Source: SFTJ01 sp045613305 (GTDB lineage: Bacteria > Bacteroidota > Bacteroidia > Bacteroidales > Muribaculaceae). From it: a stretch of 64,000 nt of DNA. The position numbers were made by a program, and so were the translations under genes. The notes beneath the pieces are model-generated. The model had not been told where the DNA came from, did no database searches, and worked only from the letters and a program-made list of their open reading frames with translations. This document shows, piece after piece, positions 25,827 to 34,812 of the stretch; the first letter of the stretch is position 1; each line of letters begins with the position of its first letter. The stretch lies in assembly GCA_045613305.1 (NCBI GenBank), contig JAZLAU010000026.1, forward strand, positions 51,283 through 115,282. The letters run 5' to 3'.

Positions 25827-25862
25827 TCTCACCGATAAAACGGTGGAGATTCTTTATTTTTT
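25827..25862 (+). terminator. Terminator-like hairpin inside the greA leader (candidate attenuator)
   Basis: An 8-bp GC-containing stem with one bulge (25827-25834 with 25841-25849, loop ATAAAA) is followed by a T-rich run to 25862. It sits between the greA promoter and start codon, so full termination would silence greA. A conditional terminator is the likely reading. Confidence 0.6.
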
Positions 25863-25888
25863 ACTAATTTTTAAAACATAGATTTGAT

Positions 25889-26362
25889 ATGGCTATAAGC
25901 TATATGACCAAAGAAGGTTACAAGAAGAAGATGGAAGAAATCGCGTATTTGGAAAACGTGAAACGTCCAGAAATCTCGGCAGCAATTGCAGAAGCCCGCG
26001 ACAAAGGTGACCTTTCGGAAAATGCAGAGTATGATGCAGCAAAAGAAGCTCAAGGCATGCTTGAGATGAAGATAGCACAACTTAAGGATATCGTTGCTAA
26101 TGCTCGCATTATTGACGAAAGTAAGTTGAGCACCGATGAAGTGGCTTTGTTGAGCACCGTCAAGATTAAAAACACTAAAAACGGTATGGAACTAAAGTAC
26201 ACAATTGTGTCGGAAAGTGAAGCAAACTTGAAGGAAATGAAGATTGCATCGTCAACCCCAATCGCAAAGGGCTTGATGGGCCACAAAGTGGGTGATGTAG
26301 TAGAAGTTAAGGCTCCTGCTGGCGTTATGCAATTTGAAATTCTTGACATTACACTTGAATAA
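25889..26362 (+). CDS. greA: Transcription elongation factor GreA
   Basis: A 157-residue factor that enters the RNA polymerase secondary channel and stimulates transcript cleavage in backtracked complexes. The N-terminal coiled coil carries the acidic tip D41 and E44 in GDLSENAEYDAAKEAQ, and the C-terminal FKBP-like domain ends normally. It is followed 17 nt later by a HIT gene, probably in one transcript. A terminator-like structure in its leader suggests transcriptional self-control. Confidence 0.97.
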   Translation: MAISYMTKEGYKKKMEEIAYLENVKRPEISAAIAEARDKGDLSENAEYDAAKEAQGMLEMKIAQLKDIVANARIIDESKLSTDEVALLSTVKIKNTKNGMELKYTIVSESEANLKEMKIASSTPIAKGLMGHKVGDVVEVKAPAGVMQFEILDITLE

Positions 26363-26379
26363 TATTAAAACAGGAAATT

Positions 26380-26772
26380 ATGGCATCAATATTCAGTAGA
26401 ATAATAGCAGGTGAAATACCATGCTACAAGGTGGCAGAAGATGCTAATAACTTTGCATTCCTTGATATTAATCCGGTGGCAAAGGGTCATGTGCTTGTTA
26501 TTCCAAAGCACGAAGTTGACTGTTTGTTCGACTTGGAAGATGACGAATATGCGTCGTTGACCTTGTTTGCAAAGCGAGTGGCAGCAGCTCTAAAGAAAGC
26601 TGTGCCATGTGTGAAGGTTGGAGAGGCTGTTCTTGGCCTTGAAGTGCCTCATGCTCACATTCATCTTATTCCAATCAATAAGGAAAGCGACATGAACTTC
26701 TTTAAGGAAAAGTTGTCGTTGTCGAGCGATGAAATGAAAGAAATTGCTGAAAAAATTGCTGCTAATTTCTGA
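26380..26772 (+). CDS. HIT family nucleotide hydrolase
   Basis: A 130-residue histidine-triad protein: HAHIHLIP gives H91, H93 and H95 of the catalytic HxHxHxx motif, preceded by the FLDINPVAKGHVLVIPKHE block. HINT-type enzymes cleave nucleoside phosphoramidates and aminoacyl-AMP. Pairing with greA is common in Bacteroidales. The biological substrate is not established. Confidence 0.92.
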   Translation: MASIFSRIIAGEIPCYKVAEDANNFAFLDINPVAKGHVLVIPKHEVDCLFDLEDDEYASLTLFAKRVAAALKKAVPCVKVGEAVLGLEVPHAHIHLIPINKESDMNFFKEKLSLSSDEMKEIAEKIAANF

Positions 26773-26795
26773 TAATTGTTTCAAAAAATGATAAA

Positions 26796-26834
26796 AAATA
26801 ACGGGCAAAAATCTTAGATTTCTGCCCGTTATTT
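26796..26834. terminator. Bidirectional terminator between convergent genes
   Basis: A 12-bp stem (AAATAACGGGCA with TGCCCGTTATTT) around a 15-nt loop has A-rich and T-rich ends, so it can serve both the greA-HIT unit and the minus-strand deacylase. Confidence 0.85.
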
Positions 26835-26891
26835 GTGTTTATACTTATGCCCATAAAGCGTTAGGCCAGATTAGTTCTTTTGCCGATGCGG

Positions 26892-27959
26892 CTAAATCTT
26901 TGCATTGTCGAGAAGTGAGATGTAGGTGTGAATCGCTTCGCGCACTTCTATAGAGCAAATATATTCGTTTGCGGTGTGGCTTCTTGCCGAATCGCCAGGC
27001 CCAAGTTTAAGTGAAGGGAATGGCATTAGTGCTTGGTCGGAAAGGGTAGGCGAGCCAAACGGAGTCTTGCCCATGGTGATGAGTCGTTGCACCAAAGTGT
27101 GTTGCAAACTAATAGACGAAGAATTGAGTCGAGTGGACCTTGGAGTGAAGGTGCAATTAGGCGCTGCCGCACGAATTATGTCGAGCGTTTCAAGATTGGT
27201 GTAGGCATCGGTGGTGCGCACATCAACCACAAACTTGCAAATGTCGGGCACTACATTGTGCTGAGTTCCGGCACTAATCATTGTGGTGCTGACCTTGATA
27301 GGCCCCAATAGGTTAGACTGCTTTGGAAACTTAATGTTGCAAAGCGCGTTAATTGCTTCGATGGCAATGTATATGGCGTTAATTCCCTCGTTTCGAGCAG
27401 CATGTCCCGATTGTCCATAAGCCTCCGCGTCGAGCACCATAAGTCCTTTTTCGGCAATGGCAGGCTGCATGTTTGTTGGCTCGCCCACGATTGCCACATC
27501 AATTTTAGGGAGTATAGGCAGCACCGATTCAATGCCGTTTTTTCCGCTCACCTCTTCTTCGCATGAGGCAAGGAAGATGAGGTTATATTGTTGTTTGTGG
27601 CAAGAAAGCCATCTGAACGCACTAAGCAGCGACACTACCGAAGCACCGGCGTCGTTGCTTCCTAAGCCATATAGGCGACCGTCTTCTTCAGTTGGAGTGA
27701 AAGGGTCGTAGGTCCAACCCATGCATGGCTTCACGGTGTCGATGTGGCTATTTAGCAGAATTGTAGGATATTCGGCATTAAACTCAGGGCTAATTGCCCA
27801 AACGTTGTTGCCTTGTCGTTGAGGAGACAAATCCCAAAGCGACATTCTGTTATGTAATCGATAGGCAACTTCCGCCTCGTCGCGACTAACCGAAGGCACG
27901 GCAATTAAGTCGGCGAGGAGTTGCATGGCGTCATAATATAATTCGTCGATGTCAATCAT
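26892..27959 (-). CDS. M20 family metallo-deacylase (ArgE/DapE-like)
   Basis: A 355-residue dinuclear zinc amidohydrolase. Metal ligands are recognisable in order: H and D in NSHIDTV, D in GSNDAG, the EE of SCEEEVSG, E in GEPT, and the late H in SARSHTANEY. The start at 27959 is chosen because an upstream GTG (27986) lies inside a TAAGTTTG promoter element. Acetylornithine, succinylornithine/citrulline or succinyl-diaminopimelate are possible substrates. Bacteroidetes use such an enzyme in arginine synthesis, and argB lies 7 kb away, which mildly favours ArgE. Confidence 0.85.
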   Translation of the reverse strand: MIDIDELYYDAMQLLADLIAVPSVSRDEAEVAYRLHNRMSLWDLSPQRQGNNVWAISPEFNAEYPTILLNSHIDTVKPCMGWTYDPFTPTEEDGRLYGLGSNDAGASVVSLLSAFRWLSCHKQQYNLIFLASCEEEVSGKNGIESVLPILPKIDVAIVGEPTNMQPAIAEKGLMVLDAEAYGQSGHAARNEGINAIYIAIEAINALCNIKFPKQSNLLGPIKVSTTMISAGTQHNVVPDICKFVVDVRTTDAYTNLETLDIIRAAAPNCTFTPRSTRLNSSSISLQHTLVQRLITMGKTPFGSPTLSDQALMPFPSLKLGPGDSARSHTANEYICSIEVREAIHTYISLLDNAKI

Positions 27960-27985
27960 TTTTGTGTAAACATTTGTTTGCTTCA

Positions 27986-27993
27986 CAAACTTA
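27986..27993 (-). promoter_or_regulatory. -7 element for the M20 deacylase
   Basis: Read on the minus strand the bases are TAAGTTTG, about 26 nt before the ATG. No exact TTTG is found 20 nt further upstream, so only half the promoter is supported. Confidence 0.5.
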
Positions 27994-28163
27994 CAAAAAA
28001 TAATTTGTACTTATAAAATTCTGCAAAGGATAAAAATAGTGAAGGATGAGCGAAAACAGCAAATGCTGTTAAAAAATGTAATATTTTAAAATGTAAAAAG
28101 AAACAATGTTAATGAAAAGGATTAATGTTGGTCAAATGTCATTATTTGAATGTCGAAAAGTCC

Positions 28164-28171
28164 TATCTTTG
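28164..28171 (+). promoter_or_regulatory. -7 element for the acyl-CoA ligase
   Basis: TATCTTTG matches TAnnTTTG, 29 nt before the ATG at 28201. A TTTG at 28145-28148 is only 15 nt upstream, shorter than usual. The element lies inside a longer possible reading frame that opens at 28150, which supports the later start. Confidence 0.6.
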
Positions 28172-28200
28172 TTGCAGAATTATATAATTTTAGAAGGACT

Positions 28201-30012
28201 ATGGCAAATGAATTAGTGGAAATGGTTGCGCGTAATGCAGCCAAGTATGGCGAAAGAGAAGCGCTTCGTTTCCAAGATTATAAGACTCAAGAATGGGTTA
28301 GCATCTCGTGGAAAGGATTTAAGAATCAGGTAGACAGAATGGCCTTATCGCTTGAGATGTTAGGAATAGAGGCGTTTGATAAAATAGCCTTCTTTTCGCA
28401 AAATTGCCCAGGAATCATGGTGTCGCATATGGCAGCATTCTACAATAGAGCGACAACAGTTCCAATCTATGCAACATGTTCAAAAGACGAGGTGGCATTT
28501 ATCTTATCCGACTCGGCAGCAAAGGTGCTGTTTGTGGGTGACCAACGTCAATATGAAGTTGCACTTAGAGTAATTGAAGAGGTTGATACACTAAAAAATA
28601 TCGTATTATATAATCCAACAATTAAGTTGGTTAAGGGCGACACTACAACGCTTTATTGGGACGACTTCTTGGCATTGTCGGAAACAGCGAGCGACAAGAA
28701 TCGTGCGAATGTGTTGGAACGCAAAAATGCAGGCGACCCAGAGGATTTGGCATTCTTGATTTACACATCGGGAACAACCGGTAAGCCTAAGGGCGTAATG
28801 TTGACACATGCTAACTTCGACATTCAACTTGAAGTGCACCGCGAACGCATCACCCAGTTGAGAGAAGACGATGTTTCGTTGTCGTTCTTGCCAATGTCGC
28901 ACGTGTTTGAATTGGCGTGGTCGCTTGTGGTAGTAAGTTTGGGTATGCACTTGGTGATTAACTATAATCCAAAGGAAATCCAAAAGACAATCAAGGAAAT
29001 TCACCCAACATGTATGTGCGCAGTTCCACGCTTCTGGGAAAAAGTGTATGCTGCAGTGATGGAAAAGATGCACAAGTCGCCACTAATAATGAAGAAACTC
29101 ATGAAAGAGGCAATCACAGTGGGTATTCGTCGCAATGTGGTGTATGTGGGTAATGGCAAGAAAGTGCCAACATTGCTTGAAAAGCGTTATCAAATTCTCG
29201 ACAAATTGGTGTTGAGCAAGGTGCGTGAGGCAATTGGTATCCGTAAGGCAACAATTTTCCCAACAGCCGGTGCTGCATTGAGCGATAATATCACTGCCTT
29301 CCTTCGTGGTATTGATTTGCCAATTTACATCGGTTATGGCTTGAGTGAAACCACAGCAACAGTGTCGTGCTTCCCAGACACGGGTTATAAGATTGGCTCA
29401 GTGGGAACAAGATTGCGCTCGCTTGACGTTAAGATTGGCGAAAACAATGAAATCTTGATTAAGGGACCATCGATTATGAAGGGATATTACAATCGTCCTG
29501 AAGAAAATGCGGCAGCCTTTACTGAAGACGGTTATTTCCGCACTGGTGATGCTGGTCACATAACTGAAAATGGTGATTTGGTGCTTACTGAACGCTTGAA
29601 AGACTTGTTTAAGACTTCAAATGGTAAATATATTGCTCCACAAGCCCTTGAAACATTGCTTGGTGAAGATAGCATGATTGAGCAAGTGGCTGTGATTGGC
29701 GACCAAAGAAAGTTTGTTACTGCTTTGGTGGTTCCAGCCTATGATGCAGTTATGGAGTATGCCAACAAAAATAAGATTGGTTATGACGGAATTGAAGATT
29801 TGTTGAAAAATCCTGCAATCATCGAGATGTTTATGCAAAACATCAATCAATTGCAAAGCAACTTTGCGTCATATCAGCAAATTAAGCGAATTACGCTGTT
29901 GCCACGTCCGTTCTCAATGGAAACAGGCGAATTGACCAACACTTTGAAGGTTCGTCGCGCAGTAGTGGCAAAGATTTATAGCAAGGAAATCGAAGCGATG
30001 TATGCTTATTAA
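28201..30012 (+). CDS. AMP-forming long-chain acyl-CoA synthetase
   Basis: A 603-residue ANL-superfamily enzyme that activates fatty acids to acyl-AMP and then acyl-CoA. The P-loop-like motif YTSGTTGKPKG is at 188-198. The adenine motif GYGLSETTA, the FRTGDAG hinge region and the C-terminal LKDLFKTSNGKYIAP lysine motif all follow. The start at 28201 lies just downstream of a promoter element. It is a single-gene unit with its own terminator. The chain-length preference is unknown. Confidence 0.92.
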   Translation: MANELVEMVARNAAKYGEREALRFQDYKTQEWVSISWKGFKNQVDRMALSLEMLGIEAFDKIAFFSQNCPGIMVSHMAAFYNRATTVPIYATCSKDEVAFILSDSAAKVLFVGDQRQYEVALRVIEEVDTLKNIVLYNPTIKLVKGDTTTLYWDDFLALSETASDKNRANVLERKNAGDPEDLAFLIYTSGTTGKPKGVMLTHANFDIQLEVHRERITQLREDDVSLSFLPMSHVFELAWSLVVVSLGMHLVINYNPKEIQKTIKEIHPTCMCAVPRFWEKVYAAVMEKMHKSPLIMKKLMKEAITVGIRRNVVYVGNGKKVPTLLEKRYQILDKLVLSKVREAIGIRKATIFPTAGAALSDNITAFLRGIDLPIYIGYGLSETTATVSCFPDTGYKIGSVGTRLRSLDVKIGENNEILIKGPSIMKGYYNRPEENAAAFTEDGYFRTGDAGHITENGDLVLTERLKDLFKTSNGKYIAPQALETLLGEDSMIEQVAVIGDQRKFVTALVVPAYDAVMEYANKNKIGYDGIEDLLKNPAIIEMFMQNINQLQSNFASYQQIKRITLLPRPFSMETGELTNTLKVRRAVVAKIYSKEIEAMYAY

Positions 30013-30043
30013 GCCGTCGTTGCAATATTAAAACATGTAAAAA

Positions 30044-30082
30044 CACGCCGTTTCCTGTGAGGGAAGCGGCGTGAGTTTTTTT
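30044..30082 (+). terminator. Rho-independent terminator after the acyl-CoA ligase
   Basis: A 7-bp GC stem (CACGCCG with CGGCGTG), extended inward by TTCC/GGGAA pairing, is followed by seven T residues. It lies between convergent genes. Confidence 0.85.
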
Positions 30083-30102
30083 ATTACATATGTGTATTAA
30101 AA

Positions 30103-32418
30103 TCAGATTATGACCTTAATGCTTTGAGTGTCGGTCTTGATTATAAATAACCCTGGTTGTAGGTTAATGCTTTGCGAGCAGTAGTAGTCGATTGATGTGA
30201 TAAGGCGGCCGTCAAGAGAGAATACCTTAATGTTGCAGCCGTCGGCATTTGTTAGGGTTATGTTGTTGCCGTTGCGAATTATGCCAATAGGAGTTTCGTC
30301 GTTGATGTTGATATCGCCGATGTTGGTAGTGAACTCTTCGATGGCCAAGAATTTTTTCCAATAGTTGGCTGCTAAGTAAGAATTGCGAGCACCGGCAGGC
30401 ACGTAAAGAGTGGCGTTGCTATATGTGGTGGCAGCAAACGACGAAGATGCCAACGTTGGTGGAGTGGTGGCCTTAACTTTCACTGATTCTAATGCCAAGC
30501 AGTTGCCGAAGGCAGTGAGTTGTATGGTTTTAACTCCCGAGCCAATTTCTATCGATTTCAGGCTTTGGCATAGGCTGAATGCCGATGCTTTGATGGTGCT
30601 GACATTGTCGGGAATTACGAAATCGGTAATGTTAAAGCAATTTCGGAAGGCTTTTGACTCGATTGAGGTCAAAGAACTCGGAAGGTTCACGGTTTCAATT
30701 AAACGTGAGTCTTGAAAGGCAGAGGTTTGGATTGATGTCACGCTATAAGTCTTTCCGTTGTGGCTTACGGTTTCTGGGATGTTTATCACTGGGCCGCGAT
30801 AAGAAGCATAGTTGTTAGAGTATGCGCTTACGCCAACGGTTAGATTAGGTTCGGATGTTATAGAGTAGTATATGCCGTCAACTTCAAAGTCGTGAGCCAG
30901 TGTTCCGTTGTCGATTCCGCTGATATGTGCAAATGCCTTCCACCCTTGAGCAGCCGCATATGAAGCACTGCTACCATCGGGAACCCACAGTTTGCCTTTA
31001 GATGTGGTGTTAGAACTGAAAGTGCTTTCAGGTATGCTCGATGGCGATTTGCCGAGGCATATCACGTCGAGCAGATTAGAGCAGCCTTCAAAAACCGATT
31101 CACCCATCGATAAAAGACTTGTTGGAAGCACTACGGAACGCAAGTTAGAGGCGTTTCGGAAAGCAAAGTTTCCAATGACACGCACGCCTTCTCCGATAGT
31201 TATGTTCTCGATAGAAGCCCCTTCAAAAGCGAAATCATCGATGGCGATGATGCTGCTTGGAATGGTGACTGATTTCAAGGATGTGCAGTTGTAGAATGCA
31301 TTGTGCCCGATGCGAGTCACGTTGTAAGTTTTGCCTTGCACCGAGATGGTGCTTGGAATAGTTATGTGTCCAGAGTAGTTGTTGCCTGTTGGGCCTGAAA
31401 AAGAAAGGCTCACGGTGTTTTCTCCCGTAATTTGATACATGAAACCGTCGACAGAGATTTTGTTGCCTTGTGGCAAAGAAGCGCTTGCCGATGCGTTGTC
31501 GGTGAGCAAAAGCATGCGCGATTCGTCGATTACAAATTTGTTGTCAGGGTCGTCGGTCATAGAGAGCGGCACAATGGCTGTGCGTCGGTTTTGTACCACG
31601 GTGTTAGAGTTCCATACGTGGAACACATACCACATGCTTCCGTTTTTGTCGAAGAAAATATCGCCGTGCCCCGAGCCGCTAATGCCGGTGTTGTGGCGGC
31701 TAATGAAAGGATATGGGCATTTCTTCCATGGACCGGTGGGCTTTGTGGAGTAGGCATATGTTACGCCGTAGTCCATATTGCGATAGTCGTTGCAAGAGTA
31801 AAGCAGATAATATATTCCGTCGTCCTTAATTACAGTGGGGCCTTCAGAGACGTTCCAAGTGGAATTTTGCGAGTCTTCCCAAGTACCGTCGCTTGCGCCA
31901 AAGCATTCTTTAAGTGTTTCTTCTTTAATAGATTGGAAGTCGTCGTTGATTTCGGCCACAAAAATGCGGTTGCCATTGGTTAGTCGCACATGGTAAAGAT
32001 ATTTCTTTCCGTCGGTGTCGAAAAACACAAAAGGGTCGATTTGCTTAGTGCTTGATGGTATTTGGGCAATGGTATTTTGTGTGTAAGGCCCTTCGGGTTT
32101 ATCAGAGCTGGCAATGGCAATTTCTTCGTTGGCAGCATAGGCCATGTAGAATTTGCCGTTGTGCTTAAAAAACTGAGGAGCCCAAAAACTGCCAGTTCCG
32201 AAACTTTGTCCTTTTGTGAGAGCAAGGTTTTGGCTTTGAGTCCAATGCACTAAGTCGGTTGAAGTGTATAGCAGGAAGCCGTCGCTGCTGTATGTTCCAG
32301 ATAGGTAATAAGTGTCGCCTTCGCATAAGATTGCAGGGTCGGCAAGAACAATGTTTTTCGATGAGGCTATATTGCTTGAGATAATAGCAATGGCCAATAA
32401 TGTTGTTAAACGTTTCAT
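30103..32418 (-). CDS. Secreted GH43-like glycosidase fused to BspA-type leucine-rich repeats and a T9SS sorting domain
   Basis: A 771-residue exported protein (signal peptide to about residue 20). Residues 22-310 form a five-bladed propeller of glycoside hydrolase family 43 type, with the acidic triad D27 (LADPAI), D128 (QIDPF) and E192 (VSEGPT). Two blocks of BspA-like repeats follow (about 360-500 and 550-695), with units such as AFxxCxxLxSVxIPxSV. The last 60 residues (IKVFSLDGRLI ... GLFIIKTD) look like a type A sorting domain for type IX secretion. The likely role is arabinan, arabinoxylan or xylan trimming on the cell surface. It starts 16 nt after the companion glycosidase. Confidence 0.85.
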   Translation of the reverse strand: MKRLTTLLAIAIISSNIASSKNIVLADPAILCEGDTYYLSGTYSSDGFLLYTSTDLVHWTQSQNLALTKGQSFGTGSFWAPQFFKHNGKFYMAYAANEEIAIASSDKPEGPYTQNTIAQIPSSTKQIDPFVFFDTDGKKYLYHVRLTNGNRIFVAEINDDFQSIKEETLKECFGASDGTWEDSQNSTWNVSEGPTVIKDDGIYYLLYSCNDYRNMDYGVTYAYSTKPTGPWKKCPYPFISRHNTGISGSGHGDIFFDKNGSMWYVFHVWNSNTVVQNRRTAIVPLSMTDDPDNKFVIDESRMLLLTDNASASASLPQGNKISVDGFMYQITGENTVSLSFSGPTGNNYSGHITIPSTISVQGKTYNVTRIGHNAFYNCTSLKSVTIPSSIIAIDDFAFEGASIENITIGEGVRVIGNFAFRNASNLRSVVLPTSLLSMGESVFEGCSNLLDVICLGKSPSSIPESTFSSNTTSKGKLWVPDGSSASYAAAQGWKAFAHISGIDNGTLAHDFEVDGIYYSITSEPNLTVGVSAYSNNYASYRGPVINIPETVSHNGKTYSVTSIQTSAFQDSRLIETVNLPSSLTSIESKAFRNCFNITDFVIPDNVSTIKASAFSLCQSLKSIEIGSGVKTIQLTAFGNCLALESVKVKATTPPTLASSSFAATTYSNATLYVPAGARNSYLAANYWKKFLAIEEFTTNIGDININDETPIGIIRNGNNITLTNADGCNIKVFSLDGRLITSIDYYCSQSINLQPGLFIIKTDTQSIKVII

Positions 32419-32434
32419 GTTATGAGTTGAAGAA

Positions 32435-33427
32435 TTATTTATTCAGATATGGTTTTTTCTTTTTCCAAAGCACTTCGATGTTTGAAATGAACCAATTACG
32501 GCCGCCAGTGTTGTTGCCTTGAAAGAAGAGGTAAGTGCGCTTGTCGTCGTCGGTGAAAATATGAGGGTGTCCTGATTCGCTGGCATTCCACTCGCCTGGA
32601 GCTCCGTTTGTGAGGAATGGCTTGTCGCTCAGGCGTTTCCAGTGTATGCCGTCCTTGCTTGTTGCAACGCCAATTTGCTGAGGTTGATTGTTGTAAGCAC
32701 CGGCGTAGAACATAAACAGAGTGTTTCCGCGCTTACATATTGATGCGCCTTCGATACACGTTTTTTCCCAATCAAGTTCGGGTTTTAATATGGATTCTGT
32801 GCAGGCTTGTGTCCAATCTTCGCGGTTGAAATTGGTGTTTTTTGGAGCAGTGGCCACGCCTTGCATTTGTATTTTATAGTCTTTGTCGCGAGTTGCGAAA
32901 TAAAGGAAATATTTGTTTTTGAAGAAAAATACTTCGGCGTCAATGGCTCTGCCGCAATTCCAATCGCCCGAAGGGCTGAAGATGGGGTTTGTGGCGTTTC
33001 GGGTGAAGTTAATGCCATCGTCTGACCATGCGTGGCAAATTGCGTCTTTAGGCCCGTTGCCGTAGGTTTGGTAAAATAAATGAACCTTTCCATCGCGCAC
33101 TAATGCTCCAGGAGCACAAAGTCCTTTCTTTTCATATGGCGCGTCTTTGTGCGGTGTTATTTCGCCTATTTTTGTCCAATTTATAAGGTCGGTGCTTTCG
33201 GCAATCCCAATGTTCCATCCTTCGTCAGTGCCTTCCACTCGTGGAGGGATGGAGAAATACATAAGATATCGGCCTTGAAATTTCACTACATGAGGGTCTT
33301 TGCTAAAAGGGGTGCCTGTGCGCGAGGTGTCGCCAAACATCATGGTTTGTGCGTGTAGGGGAGTGAGATTAAGCAATAATGTAAATGCTACAAAAAGCGC
33401 TTTTAACAGATTCTTGTTGTGTCTCAT
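32435..33427 (-). CDS. Secreted family-43-type glycosidase (five-bladed propeller)
   Basis: A 330-residue exported enzyme (signal peptide cleaved near LHA-QT, residue 26). Candidate catalytic acids are D44 (SKDPHV), D163 (RAIDAEV) and E226 (CIEGAS), in the order expected of the GH43/GH117/GH32 clan. Repeated Trp/Tyr-rich blade motifs such as YLMYFS, HLFYQTY, YFLYFAT and LFMFYAGA are visible. Substrate is not predictable without a subfamily assignment. It is the first gene of a two-gene operon with the GH43-BspA protein; no SusC/SusD pair lies next to it. Confidence 0.82.
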   Translation of the reverse strand: MRHNKNLLKALFVAFTLLLNLTPLHAQTMMFGDTSRTGTPFSKDPHVVKFQGRYLMYFSIPPRVEGTDEGWNIGIAESTDLINWTKIGEITPHKDAPYEKKGLCAPGALVRDGKVHLFYQTYGNGPKDAICHAWSDDGINFTRNATNPIFSPSGDWNCGRAIDAEVFFFKNKYFLYFATRDKDYKIQMQGVATAPKNTNFNREDWTQACTESILKPELDWEKTCIEGASICKRGNTLFMFYAGAYNNQPQQIGVATSKDGIHWKRLSDKPFLTNGAPGEWNASESGHPHIFTDDDKRTYLFFQGNNTGGRNWFISNIEVLWKKKKPYLNK

Positions 33428-33454
33428 ATGTGTGATTGCGTTTTGACTTTAGTG

Positions 33455-33462
33455 CAAAAATA
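33455..33462 (-). promoter_or_regulatory. -7 element for the glycosidase pair
   Basis: Read on the minus strand the bases are TATTTTTG, matching TAnnTTTG, about 28 nt before the first glycosidase ATG. The -33 position is only a partial match. Confidence 0.5.
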
Positions 33463-33556
33463 TACGTTTTTTTTATAAAATGAAAGTTGGAAAAGGGTAA
33501 TAAGCCATAAAATAGCAATTTTGTGGTATTAAAATAAAAAAACGATGTGCTAAATT

Positions 33557-33588
33557 GTTGTGGCAGAATAAAAAAAGTAATAACTTTG
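33557..33588 (+). promoter_or_regulatory. asd promoter
   Basis: GTTG at 33557-33560 (TTG core), 20 nt, TAACTTTG at 33581-33588. It lies 33 nt before the asd ATG and rules out a longer frame starting at 33555. Confidence 0.85.
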
Positions 33589-33620
33589 CTCCCCGAAAAA
33601 ATAAAAAATTTAGGTATAAG

Positions 33621-34640
33621 ATGAAGATTGCAGTAGTAGGCGCCAGTGGCGCAGTAGGTCAGGAGTTTCTCCGCGTGCTTGATGAGCAAAATTTTCCATT
33701 CGATGAGATGGTGCTATTTGGTTCGAAACGCAGCGCGGGCCGCACTTACACATTCCGTGGCAAGGAGTATGTAGTTAAAGAATTGCAGCATAATGATGAC
33801 TTTAAAGATATTGATATAGCCTTCACATCGGCAGGCGCAAGCACCTCAAAGGAGTTTGCTGAAACAATCACAAAGTATGGCACTATTATGATTGATAATA
33901 GTAGTGCTTTCCGTATGGACGAAGATGTGCCGTTGGTTGTGCCTGAGGTTAATGGTGCTGACGCATTTAACACACCACGCAACATTATCGCCAACCCAAA
34001 CTGCACCACTATTCAGATGGTGGTGGCTCTTAAGCCTCTTAACGATGTGTCGAAGATTAAGCGTGTGCATGTGGCAACCTATCAGGCGGCAAGTGGTGCC
34101 GGAGCAGTGGCTATGCAAGAGTTGATTGACCAATATGCAAGCCTTGCCGAAGGCAAGGAGCCAAAGGTGGAAAATTTTGCTTATCAGTTGGCCTACAATG
34201 TGATACCACACATCGATGTGTTTCAAGATAACGACTATACGAAGGAAGAGATGAAGATGTATCACGAGACTCGTAAGATTATGCATGAGCCAGAGATAAG
34301 TGTGAGTGCCATGTGTGTTAGAGTTCCGGTGATGCGTGCTCATAGCGAAGCCATTTGGGTGGAAACCGAACGAAAAATTACACCTGCCGAAGCGCGTGAT
34401 ATTTTTGCAAAGGCCGAAGGTGTGGTTGTGGTAGATAATCCTACTGAAAAGGAATATCCAATGCCTTTGTTTGTTGCAGATAAAGACCCTGTGTTTGTGG
34501 GTCGTATTCGTGAAGATTTGGCTAATGAAAATGGCTTGTCGTTTTGGCTTGTTGGTGACCAAATCAAGAAGGGTGCTGCATTAAATGCTGTTCAGATAGC
34601 TCAATATATGATTAAGAACGGTTGGACTTCAAAGAAATAA
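33621..34640 (+). CDS. asd: Aspartate-semialdehyde dehydrogenase
   Basis: A 339-residue NADP-dependent enzyme that reduces aspartyl phosphate to aspartate semialdehyde, the branch point to lysine/diaminopimelate, threonine and methionine. The nucleotide motif GASGAVGQE is at 7-15, the catalytic cysteine C128 in NPNCTT, and the active-site histidine H241 in MRAHSEA. It is a single-gene unit with its own promoter and terminator. Confidence 0.97.
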   Translation: MKIAVVGASGAVGQEFLRVLDEQNFPFDEMVLFGSKRSAGRTYTFRGKEYVVKELQHNDDFKDIDIAFTSAGASTSKEFAETITKYGTIMIDNSSAFRMDEDVPLVVPEVNGADAFNTPRNIIANPNCTTIQMVVALKPLNDVSKIKRVHVATYQAASGAGAVAMQELIDQYASLAEGKEPKVENFAYQLAYNVIPHIDVFQDNDYTKEEMKMYHETRKIMHEPEISVSAMCVRVPVMRAHSEAIWVETERKITPAEARDIFAKAEGVVVVDNPTEKEYPMPLFVADKDPVFVGRIREDLANENGLSFWLVGDQIKKGAALNAVQIAQYMIKNGWTSKK

Positions 34641-34661
34641 TCAATAATAAAGCGTGTATGC

Positions 34662-34695
34662 AAAAAAGCGTCTCCAATTCGGAGACGCTTTTTTT
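34662..34695 (+). terminator. Rho-independent terminator after asd
   Basis: A perfect 14-bp stem (eight GC-rich pairs plus flanking A/T) with loop AATTC ends in seven T residues. The flanking A run makes it potentially bidirectional. Confidence 0.95.
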
Positions 34696-34812
34696 ATGCA
34701 GTAAAGTGCTATGTGCTTAAATTATAATCGGTTGTGGCGTGCTATATTAGCAGTTCACAGTTTGCGATAAGTGAATAAAGCCTTCGGCAAGTTGTTGCAA
34801 ATGCAGTGTTGA

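Noticed and set aside
27960..27986. GTG start at 27986 for the M20 deacylase
   Set aside because: The codon lies inside the likely -7 promoter element, so it would not be transcribed.
33846..34562. 238-codon minus-strand frame inside asd
   Set aside because: Antisense shadow of a clearly identified gene; the translation is His- and Asn-rich low-complexity text without a domain.
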